From NCBI RefSeq assembly GCF_034057115.1, contig NZ_CP139195.1, positions 1 through 64,000 on the forward strand: a DNA stretch of 64,000 nucleotides, in the 5' to 3' direction. This document shows positions 7,929-15,840 of this stretch, in pieces (position 1 is the stretch's first letter; each line of letters begins with the position of its first letter). Both the position numbers and the translations under genes were made by a program. The notes under the pieces are model-generated. The model saw only the letters and a list, made by a program, of their open reading frames with translations, was not told where the DNA came from and ran no database searches. Source of the DNA: Pseudomonas sp. AN-1 (GTDB lineage Bacteria; Pseudomonadota; Gammaproteobacteria; Pseudomonadales; Pseudomonadaceae).

Positions 7929-8659
7929 GGCAGTTGCCGGTAGTCTTCAGGCGCGAGCTGGCGAGCTATTTCGCCACGCCGCTGGCCTACGTGTTCATCG
8001 TGATCTTCCTGGTGCTGTCCGGGGTGTTCACCTTCTATCTGGGCAGCTTCTTCGAGCGCGGCCAGGCCGATCTCGCGCCGTTCTTCGAATTCCATCCATG
8101 GCTCTATCTGTTCCTGGTGCCGGCGCTGGCCATGCGCCTGTGGGCCGAGGAGCGCAAGAGCGGCACCATCGAGCTGTTGATGACCCTGCCGATCACCCGC
8201 GCCGAAGCGGTGGGCGGCAAGTTCCTCGCCGCCTGGGCGTTCGCCGGCATCGCCCTGCTACTGACCTTCCCGATGGTCGTCACGGTCAACTACCTGGGCG
8301 AGCCGGACAACGGCGCCATCCTCACCGGCTACATCGGCAGCTGGCTGCTGGCCGGTGGCTACCTGGCGATCGGCTCGTGCCTGTCGGCGCTGGCCAAGAA
8401 CCAGGTGATCGCCTTCATCCTCACCGTCTGCGTGTGCTTCCTGTTCATCGTCAGCGGCTTCCCGCTGGTGCTCGATGCCTTCAGCGGCTGGGCGCCGCAG
8501 GCGCTGGTGGATGCGGTGGCCTCGCTGAGCTTCCTGACCCGCTTCGATGCGATCAGCAAGGGCGTGCTCGACGCGCGCGACCTGCTGTACTTCGCCAGCC
8601 TGATCCTGGCCTGGCTGGCCGCCACCGCAGTGGTCATCGACCTGAAGAAAGCCGACTGA
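7925..8659 (+). CDS. ABC transporter permease (GldF/ABC-2 type)
   Basis: This 244-residue integral membrane protein has about six hydrophobic segments. The N-terminus (FRRELASYFATPLAYVFIVIF) and the cytoplasmic loop LWAEERKSGTIELLMTLPI are characteristic of ABC-2/GldF permeases. It starts at ATG 7925, overlapping the ATPase stop by four bases (ATGA), so translation is coupled. It should form the channel driven by the preceding ATPase. It belongs to the family studied in Bacteroidetes gliding, although Pseudomonas does not glide by that machinery. Confidence 0.88.
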   Translation: MRQLPVVFRRELASYFATPLAYVFIVIFLVLSGVFTFYLGSFFERGQADLAPFFEFHPWLYLFLVPALAMRLWAEERKSGTIELLMTLPITRAEAVGGKFLAAWAFAGIALLLTFPMVVTVNYLGEPDNGAILTGYIGSWLLAGGYLAIGSCLSALAKNQVIAFILTVCVCFLFIVSGFPLVLDAFSGWAPQALVDAVASLSFLTRFDAISKGVLDARDLLYFASLILAWLAATAVVIDLKKAD

Positions 8660-8669
8660 GGAGCGCGCG

Positions 8670-10493
8670 ATGAAACGCATCATCCATTCCGGCAGCGGGC
8701 TGCTGCTGATCGCCCTGGCGTTCCTGGCCTTCAACATGGTCGCCGGCCTGGGGCTGCCCAACGCCCGTCTCGACCTCACCGAGCAGAAGCTCTACACCAT
8801 CAGCGAGGGCACCGAACGCATCCTCGCCGGGCTGGACGAGCCGGTGAACCTGTACTTGTTCTACTCCGACAACGTCAGCCGCGACCTCGTGCCGGTGCGC
8901 AACTACGCGCGGCGCGTCACGGAGATGCTGCGCGCCTACGAGCGCGCCGCCGGCGGCAGGATCCGCCTCGAGGTGATCGACCCCGAGCCGTTCTCCGAGG
9001 ACGAGGACCGCGCCGCCGAGTTCGGCCTGCACGCCGTGCCGCTGCAGCAGGGCGGCGACAAGCTGTACTTCGGCCTGGCCGGCACCAATGCGCTGGACGA
9101 CGTGCAGACCATCCCGTTCTTCCCGCTCGACCAGGAGGAGTTCCTCGAGTACGAGATCAGCCGCCTGGTACAGAGCCTGGCCAAGCCGCAGCGGCCGGTG
9201 GTCGGCGTGCTCTCGGGGCTGCAGATGGACGGCGGCTTCAATCCGCTGACCGGTCAGGCCGGCACGCCCTGGATGATCATGGAACAGATCCGCCAGCAGT
9301 TCGCCCTCAAGAGCCTGCAGGCCGGCATCGACCGCATCCCCGACGAGGTGTCGGTGCTGCTGCTGGTGCATCCCAGGCAGCTGCCGCAGCCGACCCTGTA
9401 TGCCATCGACCAGTTCGTGCTGCGCGGCGGCAAGCTGCTGGCCTTCGTCGACCCGTTCAGTGAGGCCGACAGCGGCGGGATGACGGGGCAGGGCAATGCC
9501 TCCGACCTCGAACCGCTGTTCAAGGCCTGGGGGCTGCGTCTGCGTCCGGGCGAGATGCTGGTCGACGGCAGCTATGCGATGGCCGTGGGCATGGGCGCGG
9601 AACAGCGGCCGGTGCGCCATCCGGCCTGGCTGAGCCTGCCCAGGGCGGCGCTCGACCGCGAGGACGTGACCACCGCCGCGCTGGAGAACCTGACCGTGGC
9701 CAGCACCGGCATCCTCGAACCGGTCGAGGGAGCGAAGACCCGTTTCACTCCGCTGCTGCACAGTTCCGAGTACGCCATGCCGATGGACGCCCAGCGCCTG
9801 GCCATGCTGCGCGACCCGCAGGAGCTGCTGCGCGACCTTGAGCCGACCGGCGAGCGCTACGCCCTGGCCGCGCGGATCAGCGGGCCGGCGCAGTCGGCTT
9901 TCCCCGACGGCATCGAGGGGCAGAAGGATGGCCTGAAGGGCGCCGAGAACATCAACCTGATCGTGGTCGCCGACACCGACCTGCTCGCCGACCGCATGTG
10001 GGTGGAGGTGCAGGACTTCTTCGGCCAGCGCATCCCGCAGCCGTTCGCCGACAACGCCGGCTTCGCCATCAACGCGCTGGACAACCTGGCCGGCAGCGAT
10101 GCGCTGATCAGCGTGCGTTCGCGTGGACGCTTCAGCCGGCCGTTCGTGGTGGTGGAGAACCTGCAGCGCCAGGCCGAGGCGCGCTTCCGCGAGCAGGAGG
10201 AGATCCTCAATCAGCGCCTGGCGCAGACCGAGCAGCGTCTGGCCGAGCTGCAGCAGGGCGACAATCCCGAGCAGGTGCTGGAGTTGACCCCCGAGCAGCA
10301 GGCGACGGTGCAGCAGTTCCTCCAGGAGAAGCTGGCGATCCGCAAGGAGCTGCGCGAGGTGCGCTACCGCCTCAACGCCGATATCGAGGCGCTGGGCCGC
10401 AGCCTGAAGTTCGTCAACATCGGTCTGGTGCCGCTGCTGCTCACCGTCGCGGTGATCGGCCTGTGGCTGCTGCGCCGCCGGCGCACGGCCTGA
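8670..10493 (+). CDS. GldG-like ABC transporter auxiliary protein
   Basis: This 607-residue protein has an N-terminal membrane anchor (about residues 9-28), a large extracytoplasmic region with the GldG pattern (LDLTEQKLYTISEGTERILAGL at the start, and KLLAFVDPFSE later), a predicted coiled coil (about 495-575, rich in Glu, Gln and Leu) and a C-terminal membrane helix (about 580-602) followed by RRRR. It begins ten bases after the permease gene with GAGG upstream. Proteins of this type are thought to link the transporter to extracytoplasmic substrates; no enzymatic motif is visible. Confidence 0.85.
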   Translation: MKRIIHSGSGLLLIALAFLAFNMVAGLGLPNARLDLTEQKLYTISEGTERILAGLDEPVNLYLFYSDNVSRDLVPVRNYARRVTEMLRAYERAAGGRIRLEVIDPEPFSEDEDRAAEFGLHAVPLQQGGDKLYFGLAGTNALDDVQTIPFFPLDQEEFLEYEISRLVQSLAKPQRPVVGVLSGLQMDGGFNPLTGQAGTPWMIMEQIRQQFALKSLQAGIDRIPDEVSVLLLVHPRQLPQPTLYAIDQFVLRGGKLLAFVDPFSEADSGGMTGQGNASDLEPLFKAWGLRLRPGEMLVDGSYAMAVGMGAEQRPVRHPAWLSLPRAALDREDVTTAALENLTVASTGILEPVEGAKTRFTPLLHSSEYAMPMDAQRLAMLRDPQELLRDLEPTGERYALAARISGPAQSAFPDGIEGQKDGLKGAENINLIVVADTDLLADRMWVEVQDFFGQRIPQPFADNAGFAINALDNLAGSDALISVRSRGRFSRPFVVVENLQRQAEARFREQEEILNQRLAQTEQRLAELQQGDNPEQVLELTPEQQATVQQFLQEKLAIRKELREVRYRLNADIEALGRSLKFVNIGLVPLLLTVAVIGLWLLRRRRTA

Positions 10494-10579
10494 GCCCGCT
10501 CGTGCAGGTGGGTTGGCCGCATGGCGGCGCAACCCGCCAACGATGCCGCAAGGCATCGCCCTAGCCGGCCTTGCGGCCA

Positions 10580-10615
10580 CAGGGTGGGTTACGGCCTGCG
10601 GCCTGGCCCACCCTG
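10580..10615. repeat. Intergenic inverted repeat of the GGGTGGG type
   Basis: CAGGGTGGG (10580-10588) and CCCACCCTG (10607-10615) flank an 18-base GC-rich spacer between the GldG-like and DUF4340 genes. It resembles in type the GTAGGGTG repeats at 19437, 21128 and 46901. It may interrupt or attenuate read-through within the operon. Confidence 0.55.
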
Positions 10616-10654
10616 CGCTGGCCTTGAGCGCCCGGCATGTCCAAGGAGGTACTC

Positions 10655-11632
10655 ATGCAACGCAAGTCGCTATGGATTCTGCTGCTGGCCGTGCTGGGGC
10701 TGGGCGGGCTGTTCGCCTGGCTGCAGCGCGGCGCCGAGGCGCCGCGCCTGGCCGAGCGTCAGCTGCTGCTGCCGGCGCTGGCCGGCCATGCGGAGCGGGT
10801 GCAGGCGCTGGAGATCCGTCATGGCGAGCTGCCGGAAATCCGCATCGAACGCCGCGACGGCGGCTGGGTGGTGCCGGCCAAGGCCGGTTTCCCGGCGGCG
10901 GCCGGCGAGGTCAATCGCCTGCTGCGTGCGCTGGGCGAGGCGCGCAAGGTCGAGGCCAAGACCCGCAACCCGGACAACCATGCCCGCCTGGGCCTGGCCG
11001 AGCGCGGCGAGGGAGCGGCCACCCGGCTGACCCTCGAGGGTGTCGGCCAGGCGCCGCTGGCGCTGCTGATCGGCCAGGCCTCGCGCCAGGGCGGCCAACT
11101 GGTGCGGCTGCCGGGCGACGACCAGGTGTGGCTGGTCGACCAGCCGCTGCAGCTGGTGGACAACGAGCTGGCCTGGCTGGACCGGCGCATCAGCTCCATT
11201 CCCTTCGCCGAGGTTCGCGAGGTGACGGTGCGCCACGCCGACGGCGAACAGCTCGACGTCTGGCGCGAGTCGCCCGAGCAGTTCAACCTCGCCCTGCGCC
11301 AGCTGCCACCCGGCAGGAAGCTGGCCTACGAGGCAGCGGCCAACGGCATGGCCACGCTGTTCGCCAGCCTGGATTTCGCCGACGCCGCGCCGCTGGCGCA
11401 GGTCGGCTTCAAGGGCGCCCCCGAACTGACCTTCCGCCTGAGCACCTTCGCCGGCGGCGAACTGCAGGGCTCCTTCCACCTGCAGGGCGGGCAGCACTGG
11501 CTGGTGCTCGGCGCCGGCAAGGGCCTCGACGGCCAGTTGATCGCTGGCCGGGAGTGGGCCTACCGTCTCGAGGAGCAGCAGTACCGCACGCTGGCCAAGC
11601 GGGTGAAGGACCTGCTGGCCCCCGGCGGCTGA
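10655..11632 (+). CDS. DUF4340 family protein
   Basis: This 325-residue protein has one N-terminal membrane helix (about residues 4-20) and a long periplasmic region of the DUF4340 type (LDRRISSIPFAEVREVTV is the most recognisable segment). DUF4340 proteins are usually encoded directly after GldF/GldG-like genes and are assumed to belong to the same envelope complex. The start at 10655 is chosen because AAGGAGG (10642-10648) lies seven bases upstream; an ATG at 10637 would place this sequence inside the gene. The molecular function is unknown. Confidence 0.82.
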   Translation: MQRKSLWILLLAVLGLGGLFAWLQRGAEAPRLAERQLLLPALAGHAERVQALEIRHGELPEIRIERRDGGWVVPAKAGFPAAAGEVNRLLRALGEARKVEAKTRNPDNHARLGLAERGEGAATRLTLEGVGQAPLALLIGQASRQGGQLVRLPGDDQVWLVDQPLQLVDNELAWLDRRISSIPFAEVREVTVRHADGEQLDVWRESPEQFNLALRQLPPGRKLAYEAAANGMATLFASLDFADAAPLAQVGFKGAPELTFRLSTFAGGELQGSFHLQGGQHWLVLGAGKGLDGQLIAGREWAYRLEEQQYRTLAKRVKDLLAPGG

Positions 11633-11680
11633 GCGGGCGAATACCGCCCCGATCCTTGCGTTGGGTCAAGCTCGGGGGGC

Positions 11681-11708
11681 TTTTCAGTACACGCTCTTTG
11701 TTTATACT
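11681..11708 (+). promoter_or_regulatory. Likely promoter of the cold-shock gene with long leader
   Basis: TTTTCA (11681-11686), a 16-base spacer and TATACT (11703-11708) give a plausible sigma-70 promoter. The transcript would carry a leader of about 150 bases before the start codon at 11866, as known for cold-shock mRNAs whose leaders act as RNA thermosensors. Confidence 0.5.
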
Positions 11709-11865
11709 CGGGGCAGCGGTCGTCAAGAACGCCATTCGTAATACCCGCTCCAGACGCCGTGTGGCGGCGGAGGTCGGATATAACAAGAAGAACGTTTTCA
11801 ACGTACCGTCCCGAGCTGCTCCCGTGGTGGAGCAATGAAAATTTGCGAGTCTGGAGAGAGTTGTA

Positions 11866-12075
11866 ATGGCGAATCGTGAGATTGGAACCGTCAAGTGGTT
11901 CAACGATGCCAAGGGCTATGGATTCATTCAGCGCGAGAGCGGCCCTGACGTGTTCGTGCACTATCGTGCGATCCGTGGCGAAGGCCACCGTTCGCTGATC
12001 GAGGGGCAGCGCGTCGAGTTCGCCGTTGCCCAGGGCCAGAAGGGCCTGCAGGCGGAAGACGTCACCAAGCTCTGA
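11866..12075 (+). CDS. Cold-shock protein, CspA family
   Basis: This 69-residue single cold-shock domain carries the RNP-like motifs KGYGFIQ (RNP1) and VFVHY (RNP2). It binds single-stranded RNA or DNA and acts as an RNA chaperone. It begins with [14 protein letters not shown] as in CspA. GAGAG lies upstream and a strong intrinsic terminator follows, so it is monocistronic. It ends only 65 bases from the convergent barstar gene, close to the second cold-shock-domain gene at 12568-13239. Confidence 0.95.
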   Translation: MANREIGTVKWFNDAKGYGFIQRESGPDVFVHYRAIRGEGHRSLIEGQRVEFAVAQGQKGLQAEDVTKL

Positions 12076-12092
12076 GACTCGAGCTGTGCAAG

Positions 12093-12118
12093 AAGCCCGT
12101 CCTCGCGACGGGCTTTTT
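12093..12118 (+). terminator. Rho-independent terminator after the cold-shock gene
   Basis: A 9-bp stem AAGCCCGTC/GACGGGCTT with a 5-base loop (12093-12115) is followed by a run of T. It may also serve the convergent barstar gene. Confidence 0.9.
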
Positions 12119-12139
12119 GTTGTCCGCCGTTTGCCCGGC

Positions 12140-12571
12140 TCAGGCGGGGACGGGCAGGGCGCCCAGGCAGCCGATGTCCTCGCGCGCCGTCTCCACCAGC
12201 AGGCACAGTGCGCGGCCCTGCTCGGCCCAGTGCTGGCAGGCGTCGGCCAGCAGTTCGAGGAAGGTTTCCAGCGCCGCCTCGTCCACGTCGCTGCCCGCGG
12301 CGATCGGCAGGCGCACGGCGAGCAGCCGGCCGGCCGGCCAGTCCAGCTCGGTCAGGCAGTCCCAGGCGGCGTCCCAGTTCTGTCCGTAGTAGTCGGGGAA
12401 GTCCAGCGCCTGGCCGAGGGCGGCGAGCAGGTGCTCGCGGTCGATGCTCTGCGGCGCCAGGGGCCGCCAGAGAGTCTCCGGCGTTTCCCCGGGCCAGCCC
12501 GGCATGCAGCGGTAGATCCCGCAGCGACTGCGGTCGGCCAGGGCCTGCTCGGCGAACTGCTGCGGGGTCAT
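12140..12571 (-). CDS. Barstar-family ribonuclease inhibitor
   Basis: This 143-residue protein carries the barstar core FPDYYGQNWDAAWDCLTEL (about residues 58-76), which in barstar contains the helix and loop that plug the active site of barnase. It has no signal peptide, so it acts in the cytoplasm. The ATG at 12571 overlaps the stop of the upstream gene by four bases (ATGA), giving translational coupling to a protein that carries a ribonuclease domain of the kind barstar-like proteins inhibit. The likely role is to protect the cell from that RNase. Confidence 0.88.
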   Translation of the reverse strand: MTPQQFAEQALADRSRCGIYRCMPGWPGETPETLWRPLAPQSIDREHLLAALGQALDFPDYYGQNWDAAWDCLTELDWPAGRLLAVRLPIAAGSDVDEAALETFLELLADACQHWAEQGRALCLLVETAREDIGCLGALPVPA

Positions 12572-13239
12572 GGTCTGGGCTCCAGCACGCGGAAGCTCTT
12601 GTAGTGATCTTCGGTGTAGTAGTAGATCACCGGCGGGTTGCCGCTGGTGACGATGCGCCGCGGGCCGCGATGGGACAGCCCCGGCGTGCGTACCGTGTAC
12701 TCGCGGTAGTAGCCGCGCGGCTGGGCCGGCAGCTGGCGCTCGCGGTTCTGGAACACGGTGCCGTCCTGGCTGTGCGGGTAGGGCCCGCCCCGGCGGATCA
12801 GGGCGAGGGTCTTGTCGATCTCGCGCTGGATCGGTGCCTCGACCTGCAGCGTGCTGCCGCCGCCGGCGGGCGCCGGACTGAACAGCTTGTGCAGCGGCCC
12901 CTGGGTGAGCAGCCAGCCGACGAACAGCAGCACCAGCAGCGCGGCGCCGCTCAGCAGCTTGAGCGGGTTGCCCTGCGCCGGCCTGCCGGCGGGGCGCGGG
13001 CCGCGCTGACGCGGTGCGGGCTGCGCCTGCGGCGCCACGCCCTCGAGGCTGACCCAGGCGGCCTTGAGCCGGCCGGACTTGTCGCGGGTGATGTCGAACG
13101 CCGCCCGGTCGCCCTTCTGCGGCCGCCGTGCGGCATTGCGCACGGCGGAGATGTGGAAGAACACTTCAGCCGAGCCGTCGTCGGGCTGGATGAAGCCGAA
13201 ACCGCGGTCGTCGTTCCAGGTGACGATCTTGCCTTGCAT
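12568..13239 (-). CDS. Cold-shock domain / membrane helix / RNase Sa-N1-type ribonuclease fusion
   Basis: This 223-residue protein has three parts. Residues 1-67 are a cold-shock domain (RGFGFIQPDDG, EVFFHISAV). A Pro/Arg-rich linker leads to one membrane helix (about 94-112). Residues 138-220 match microbial guanyl-specific RNases of the Sa/barnase superfamily (GPYPHSQDGTVFQNRE, YYREYTVRTPG, RGPRRIV, YYTEDHYKSF). The catalytic set of RNase Sa appears intact: Glu180, Arg191 or its neighbours, and His212. By the positive-inside rule the RNase faces the periplasm. The barstar-like inhibitor overlaps its stop codon. A secreted or defence RNase is possible, or a regulator of RNA at the membrane. 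Confidence 0.82.
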   Translation of the reverse strand: MQGKIVTWNDDRGFGFIQPDDGSAEVFFHISAVRNAARRPQKGDRAAFDITRDKSGRLKAAWVSLEGVAPQAQPAPRQRGPRPAGRPAQGNPLKLLSGAALLVLLFVGWLLTQGPLHKLFSPAPAGGGSTLQVEAPIQREIDKTLALIRRGGPYPHSQDGTVFQNRERQLPAQPRGYYREYTVRTPGLSHRGPRRIVTSGNPPVIYYYTEDHYKSFRVLEPRP

Positions 13240-13275
13240 TGCCTGTCTCTTGAATGGTGGTGGGGAGGCCGGGGA

Positions 13276-13647
13276 TCAGTCGGTGCGCCAGGTGATCTCG
13301 CTGACGCCTTCGGCGGTGACCTTCAGCCAGCGGTCGGCATCTTCCTCGCCCTGTTCCTCGCTCCAGCTGCCCGGGGCGCAGCGCACCTGGACGCCGAGCG
13401 CGGCACAGGCCGCCTTGGCGCAGGCCAGGTCGTCCTCCCAGGGGGTGCGATCGCTGTCCAGCAGCAGGCTGCTCCAGCGGCCCACCGCCTTGGGCAGCCA
13501 GGTGACGGAGATGTCGCCGACGCGGCACTTGCTGGTCTGGCCGCGGGTCTGCCATTCGCTGCACGGGCCGATGGCCTGTTCCAGCCAGGCGGTCACCGCC
13601 GGCAGTTCGGCGTCCTTGAGGTAGATCTCGATATCCGGTTGGCGCAT
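13276..13647 (-). CDS. Hypothetical protein of 123 residues
   Basis: I do not recognise this family. The protein is acidic, without signal peptide or membrane segment, and contains three Trp-rich patches (VTAWLEQ, ISVTWLPKAVGRWSS, SEITWRTD) and two Cys in the middle. It lies 36 bases upstream of the CSD-RNase gene on the same strand and could be in the same transcript. The start at ATG 13647 has no strong ribosome binding site. Coding is supported by codon pattern and its fit between two genes of the same direction. Confidence 0.65.
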   Translation of the reverse strand: MRQPDIEIYLKDAELPAVTAWLEQAIGPCSEWQTRGQTSKCRVGDISVTWLPKAVGRWSSLLLDSDRTPWEDDLACAKAACAALGVQVRCAPGSWSEEQGEEDADRWLKVTAEGVSEITWRTD

Positions 13648-13717
13648 GTCGGGCTTCCTGATACGGCGATGGGGGGGCGCGGTCGGCGGGCGACCGCAGG
13701 GTGCAAAGCGTGGCCGG

Positions 13718-14521
13718 TTACTGGCGCTCGATCCAGTCGTAGCGCACCGAGACGGTCACCGTGAACGGCTCGGCGAGGATGCGCTCGCGGCGCTCGGCGT
13801 TGACCCGCCAGCCGTGCGGGGTCATCGCCAGCAGGTCGCTGCGCGCGTCGAAGCTGTCCAGGTCCAGGCGGAACTCCAGGGTCTGGGTGTCGGCCAGCTT
13901 CAGGGTCTCTGGCAGGTCGGCCAGGTGCTTGTCGTCGACGTAGTCGCGCACCTCGTCGTAGAGCTTCTGGCGCAGCTCAAAGAGGTGCATGCGCGCCGGG
14001 CCCAGGCGCAGGATGCCGCCGCCGGGGCGCAACAGGCGCGCCGCCTCGTGCCAGTCGATCGGGCTGAACACGCTGGCCAGCAGGCCGCAGGAGCCGGTGG
14101 CCAGCGGCACGCGGGCCATGCTGGCGACCATCCAGGTCAGCTGCGGCGCGCGCTTGCAGGCGCGCTTGACCGCCTCGCGGGAGATGTCCAGGGCGTAGCC
14201 GTCCGCCTGCGGCAGGGCCTCGGCCAGCTGCGCGGTGTAGTAGCCCTCGCCGCAGCCGATGTCGATCCAGCGCGCCGGCGCGCGTGCGCTGGCCAGCTCG
14301 GCCAGGCGCGCGGCCAGCGGCGCGTAGTGGCCGGCGCCGAGGAAGCGCCGGCGCGCCTCGACCATGGCGGCGTTGTCGCCCGGGTCGAGGCTCTTCTTGT
14401 GCTGCACGGGCAGCAGGTTCAGGTAGCCCTGGCGGGCGCGGTCGAAGCGGTGGCCTTGGCTGCACTGCACGCCGTTGTCGTGGCTGTGCAGCGCGCCGCT
14501 GCAGATCGGGCAGATCAGCAT
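13718..14521 (-). CDS. rlmA: 23S rRNA (guanine-N1) methyltransferase RlmA
   Basis: This 267-residue enzyme transfers a methyl group from S-adenosylmethionine to N1 of a guanine in 23S rRNA helix 35 (G745 in E. coli). The N-terminus has the zinc site CPIC...CSQGH (Cys4, Cys7, Cys20, His24) and the SAM motif WIDIGCGEGYY is at residues 85-95. Length matches E. coli RlmA (269). The ATG at 14521 lies three bases beyond the dapE stop codon, so rlmA is probably the second gene of a dapE-rlmA operon. Confidence 0.9.
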   Translation of the reverse strand: MLICPICSGALHSHDNGVQCSQGHRFDRARQGYLNLLPVQHKKSLDPGDNAAMVEARRRFLGAGHYAPLAARLAELASARAPARWIDIGCGEGYYTAQLAEALPQADGYALDISREAVKRACKRAPQLTWMVASMARVPLATGSCGLLASVFSPIDWHEAARLLRPGGGILRLGPARMHLFELRQKLYDEVRDYVDDKHLADLPETLKLADTQTLEFRLDLDSFDARSDLLAMTPHGWRVNAERRERILAEPFTVTVSVRYDWIERQ

Positions 14522-14523
14522 GG

Positions 14524-15666
14524 TCAGGCCGCCAGCAGACGCACCAGCGTCTGGTAGTAGATCTCGGTGAGCAGGTCCAGATCGCTGGCCAGTACCCGCT
14601 CGTTGACCTGGTGGATGGTGGCGTTGACCGGGCCGAGCTCGACCACCTGGGTGCCGAGGGTGGCGATGAAGCGGCCGTCCGAGGTGCCGCCGGTGGTCGA
14701 GGCGGTGGTGTCGCGGCCGGTGACCGCCTTGATGCTGGCCGACACCGCGTCGAGCAGGGCGCCCGGCTCGGTGAGGAACGGCAGGCCGGACAGCGACCAG
14801 TCGACCTGCCACTGCAGGCCGTGCTTGTCGAGGATCGCCGCGACGCGCTTCTGCAGGCCGTCCACCGTGGACTCGGTGGAGAAGCGGAAGTTGAACAGCG
14901 CGGTCAGTTCGCCGGGGATGACGTTGGTGGTGCCGGTGCCGGAATGGATGTTGGAGATCTGGAAGCTGGTCGGCGGGAAGAAGGCGTTGCCGGCGTCCCA
15001 GTGCTCGGCTGCCAGTTCGGCGAGCGCCGGGGCGACCAGGTGGATGGGGTTCTGCGCCAGGTGCGGGTAGGCGACGTGGCCCTGCACGCCCTGGATGCGC
15101 AGCTTGCCGTTGAGCGAGCCGCGGCGGCCGTTCTTGACGATGTCGCCGACCTGCGAGGTGCTCGACGGCTCGCCGACGATGCACCAGTCGAGGCGCTCGC
15201 GGCGTGCGGCCAGGCGCTCGACCACCGCCTGGGTGCCGTGCTGCGCCGGGCCTTCCTCGTCGCTGGTGATCAGGAAGGCGATGGCGCCCTTGTGCTGCGG
15301 GTGGTCGGCGACGAAGCGCTCGACGGCGACGATCATCGCCGCCAGGCTGCCCTTCATGTCGGCCGCGCCGCGGCCGCAGAGCATGCCGGCTTCGTCGACG
15401 AAGGCGGCGAACGGCGCATGCTGCCAGGCTTCCAGCGGACCGGTCGGCACCACGTCGGTGTGGCCGGCGAAGCACAGCACCGGGCCCTCGCCGCCGCGGC
15501 GGGCCCAGAAGTTGTCCACTTCCTCGATGCGCATCGGCTCCACGGCGAAGCCGCAGGCGGCCAGGCGCGCCATCATCAGCTGCTGGCAGCCTTCGTCCAG
15601 CGGGGTGACGGAGGCGCGGCGAATCAGCTCGCAGGCCAGTTCGAGGGTGGGGGAGAGGGTGGTCAT
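14524..15666 (-). CDS. dapE: Succinyl-diaminopimelate desuccinylase DapE
   Basis: This 380-residue zinc peptidase-like enzyme hydrolyses N-succinyl-LL-diaminopimelate to LL-diaminopimelate and succinate in lysine and peptidoglycan precursor synthesis. Metal-site motifs are [11 protein letters not shown] (His69, Asp71), [10 protein letters not shown] and TSDEEGPA, and a C-terminal His near [13 protein letters not shown]. Length matches the family (about 375-383). The other succinylase-branch genes, dapC and dapD, lie about 6-8 kb away in the same window. Confidence 0.95.
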   Translation of the reverse strand: MTTLSPTLELACELIRRASVTPLDEGCQQLMMARLAACGFAVEPMRIEEVDNFWARRGGEGPVLCFAGHTDVVPTGPLEAWQHAPFAAFVDEAGMLCGRGAADMKGSLAAMIVAVERFVADHPQHKGAIAFLITSDEEGPAQHGTQAVVERLAARRERLDWCIVGEPSSTSQVGDIVKNGRRGSLNGKLRIQGVQGHVAYPHLAQNPIHLVAPALAELAAEHWDAGNAFFPPTSFQISNIHSGTGTTNVIPGELTALFNFRFSTESTVDGLQKRVAAILDKHGLQWQVDWSLSGLPFLTEPGALLDAVSASIKAVTGRDTTASTTGGTSDGRFIATLGTQVVELGPVNATIHQVNERVLASDLDLLTEIYYQTLVRLLAA

Positions 15667-15788
15667 GCAGGCTCCGCAAACGGCGAAAGATCGAAAGCGC
15701 CTATGGTAAAGGAAAACGGCGCCATTTCTGAGCGCCGTTGTCGGGGAAGGCCGGGGGCCGTGCTGCTCGCAGGGGCGAGTTCATTCGC

Positions 15789-15835
15789 CTGGAGGCCGGC
15801 ATGGGCGAATGAGTCTGCCCCATGCCGGCCTCCAG
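15789..15835. repeat. Perfect 17-bp inverted repeat between ndvB and dapE
   Basis: CTGGAGGCCGGCATGGG (15789-15805) and its exact complement (15819-15835) are separated by 13 bases, immediately after the ndvB stop codon on the minus strand. No T-run follows, so it is either a 3' RNA-stabilising hairpin or a REP-like element rather than a classical terminator. Confidence 0.8.
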
Positions 15836-15840
15836 GGATG

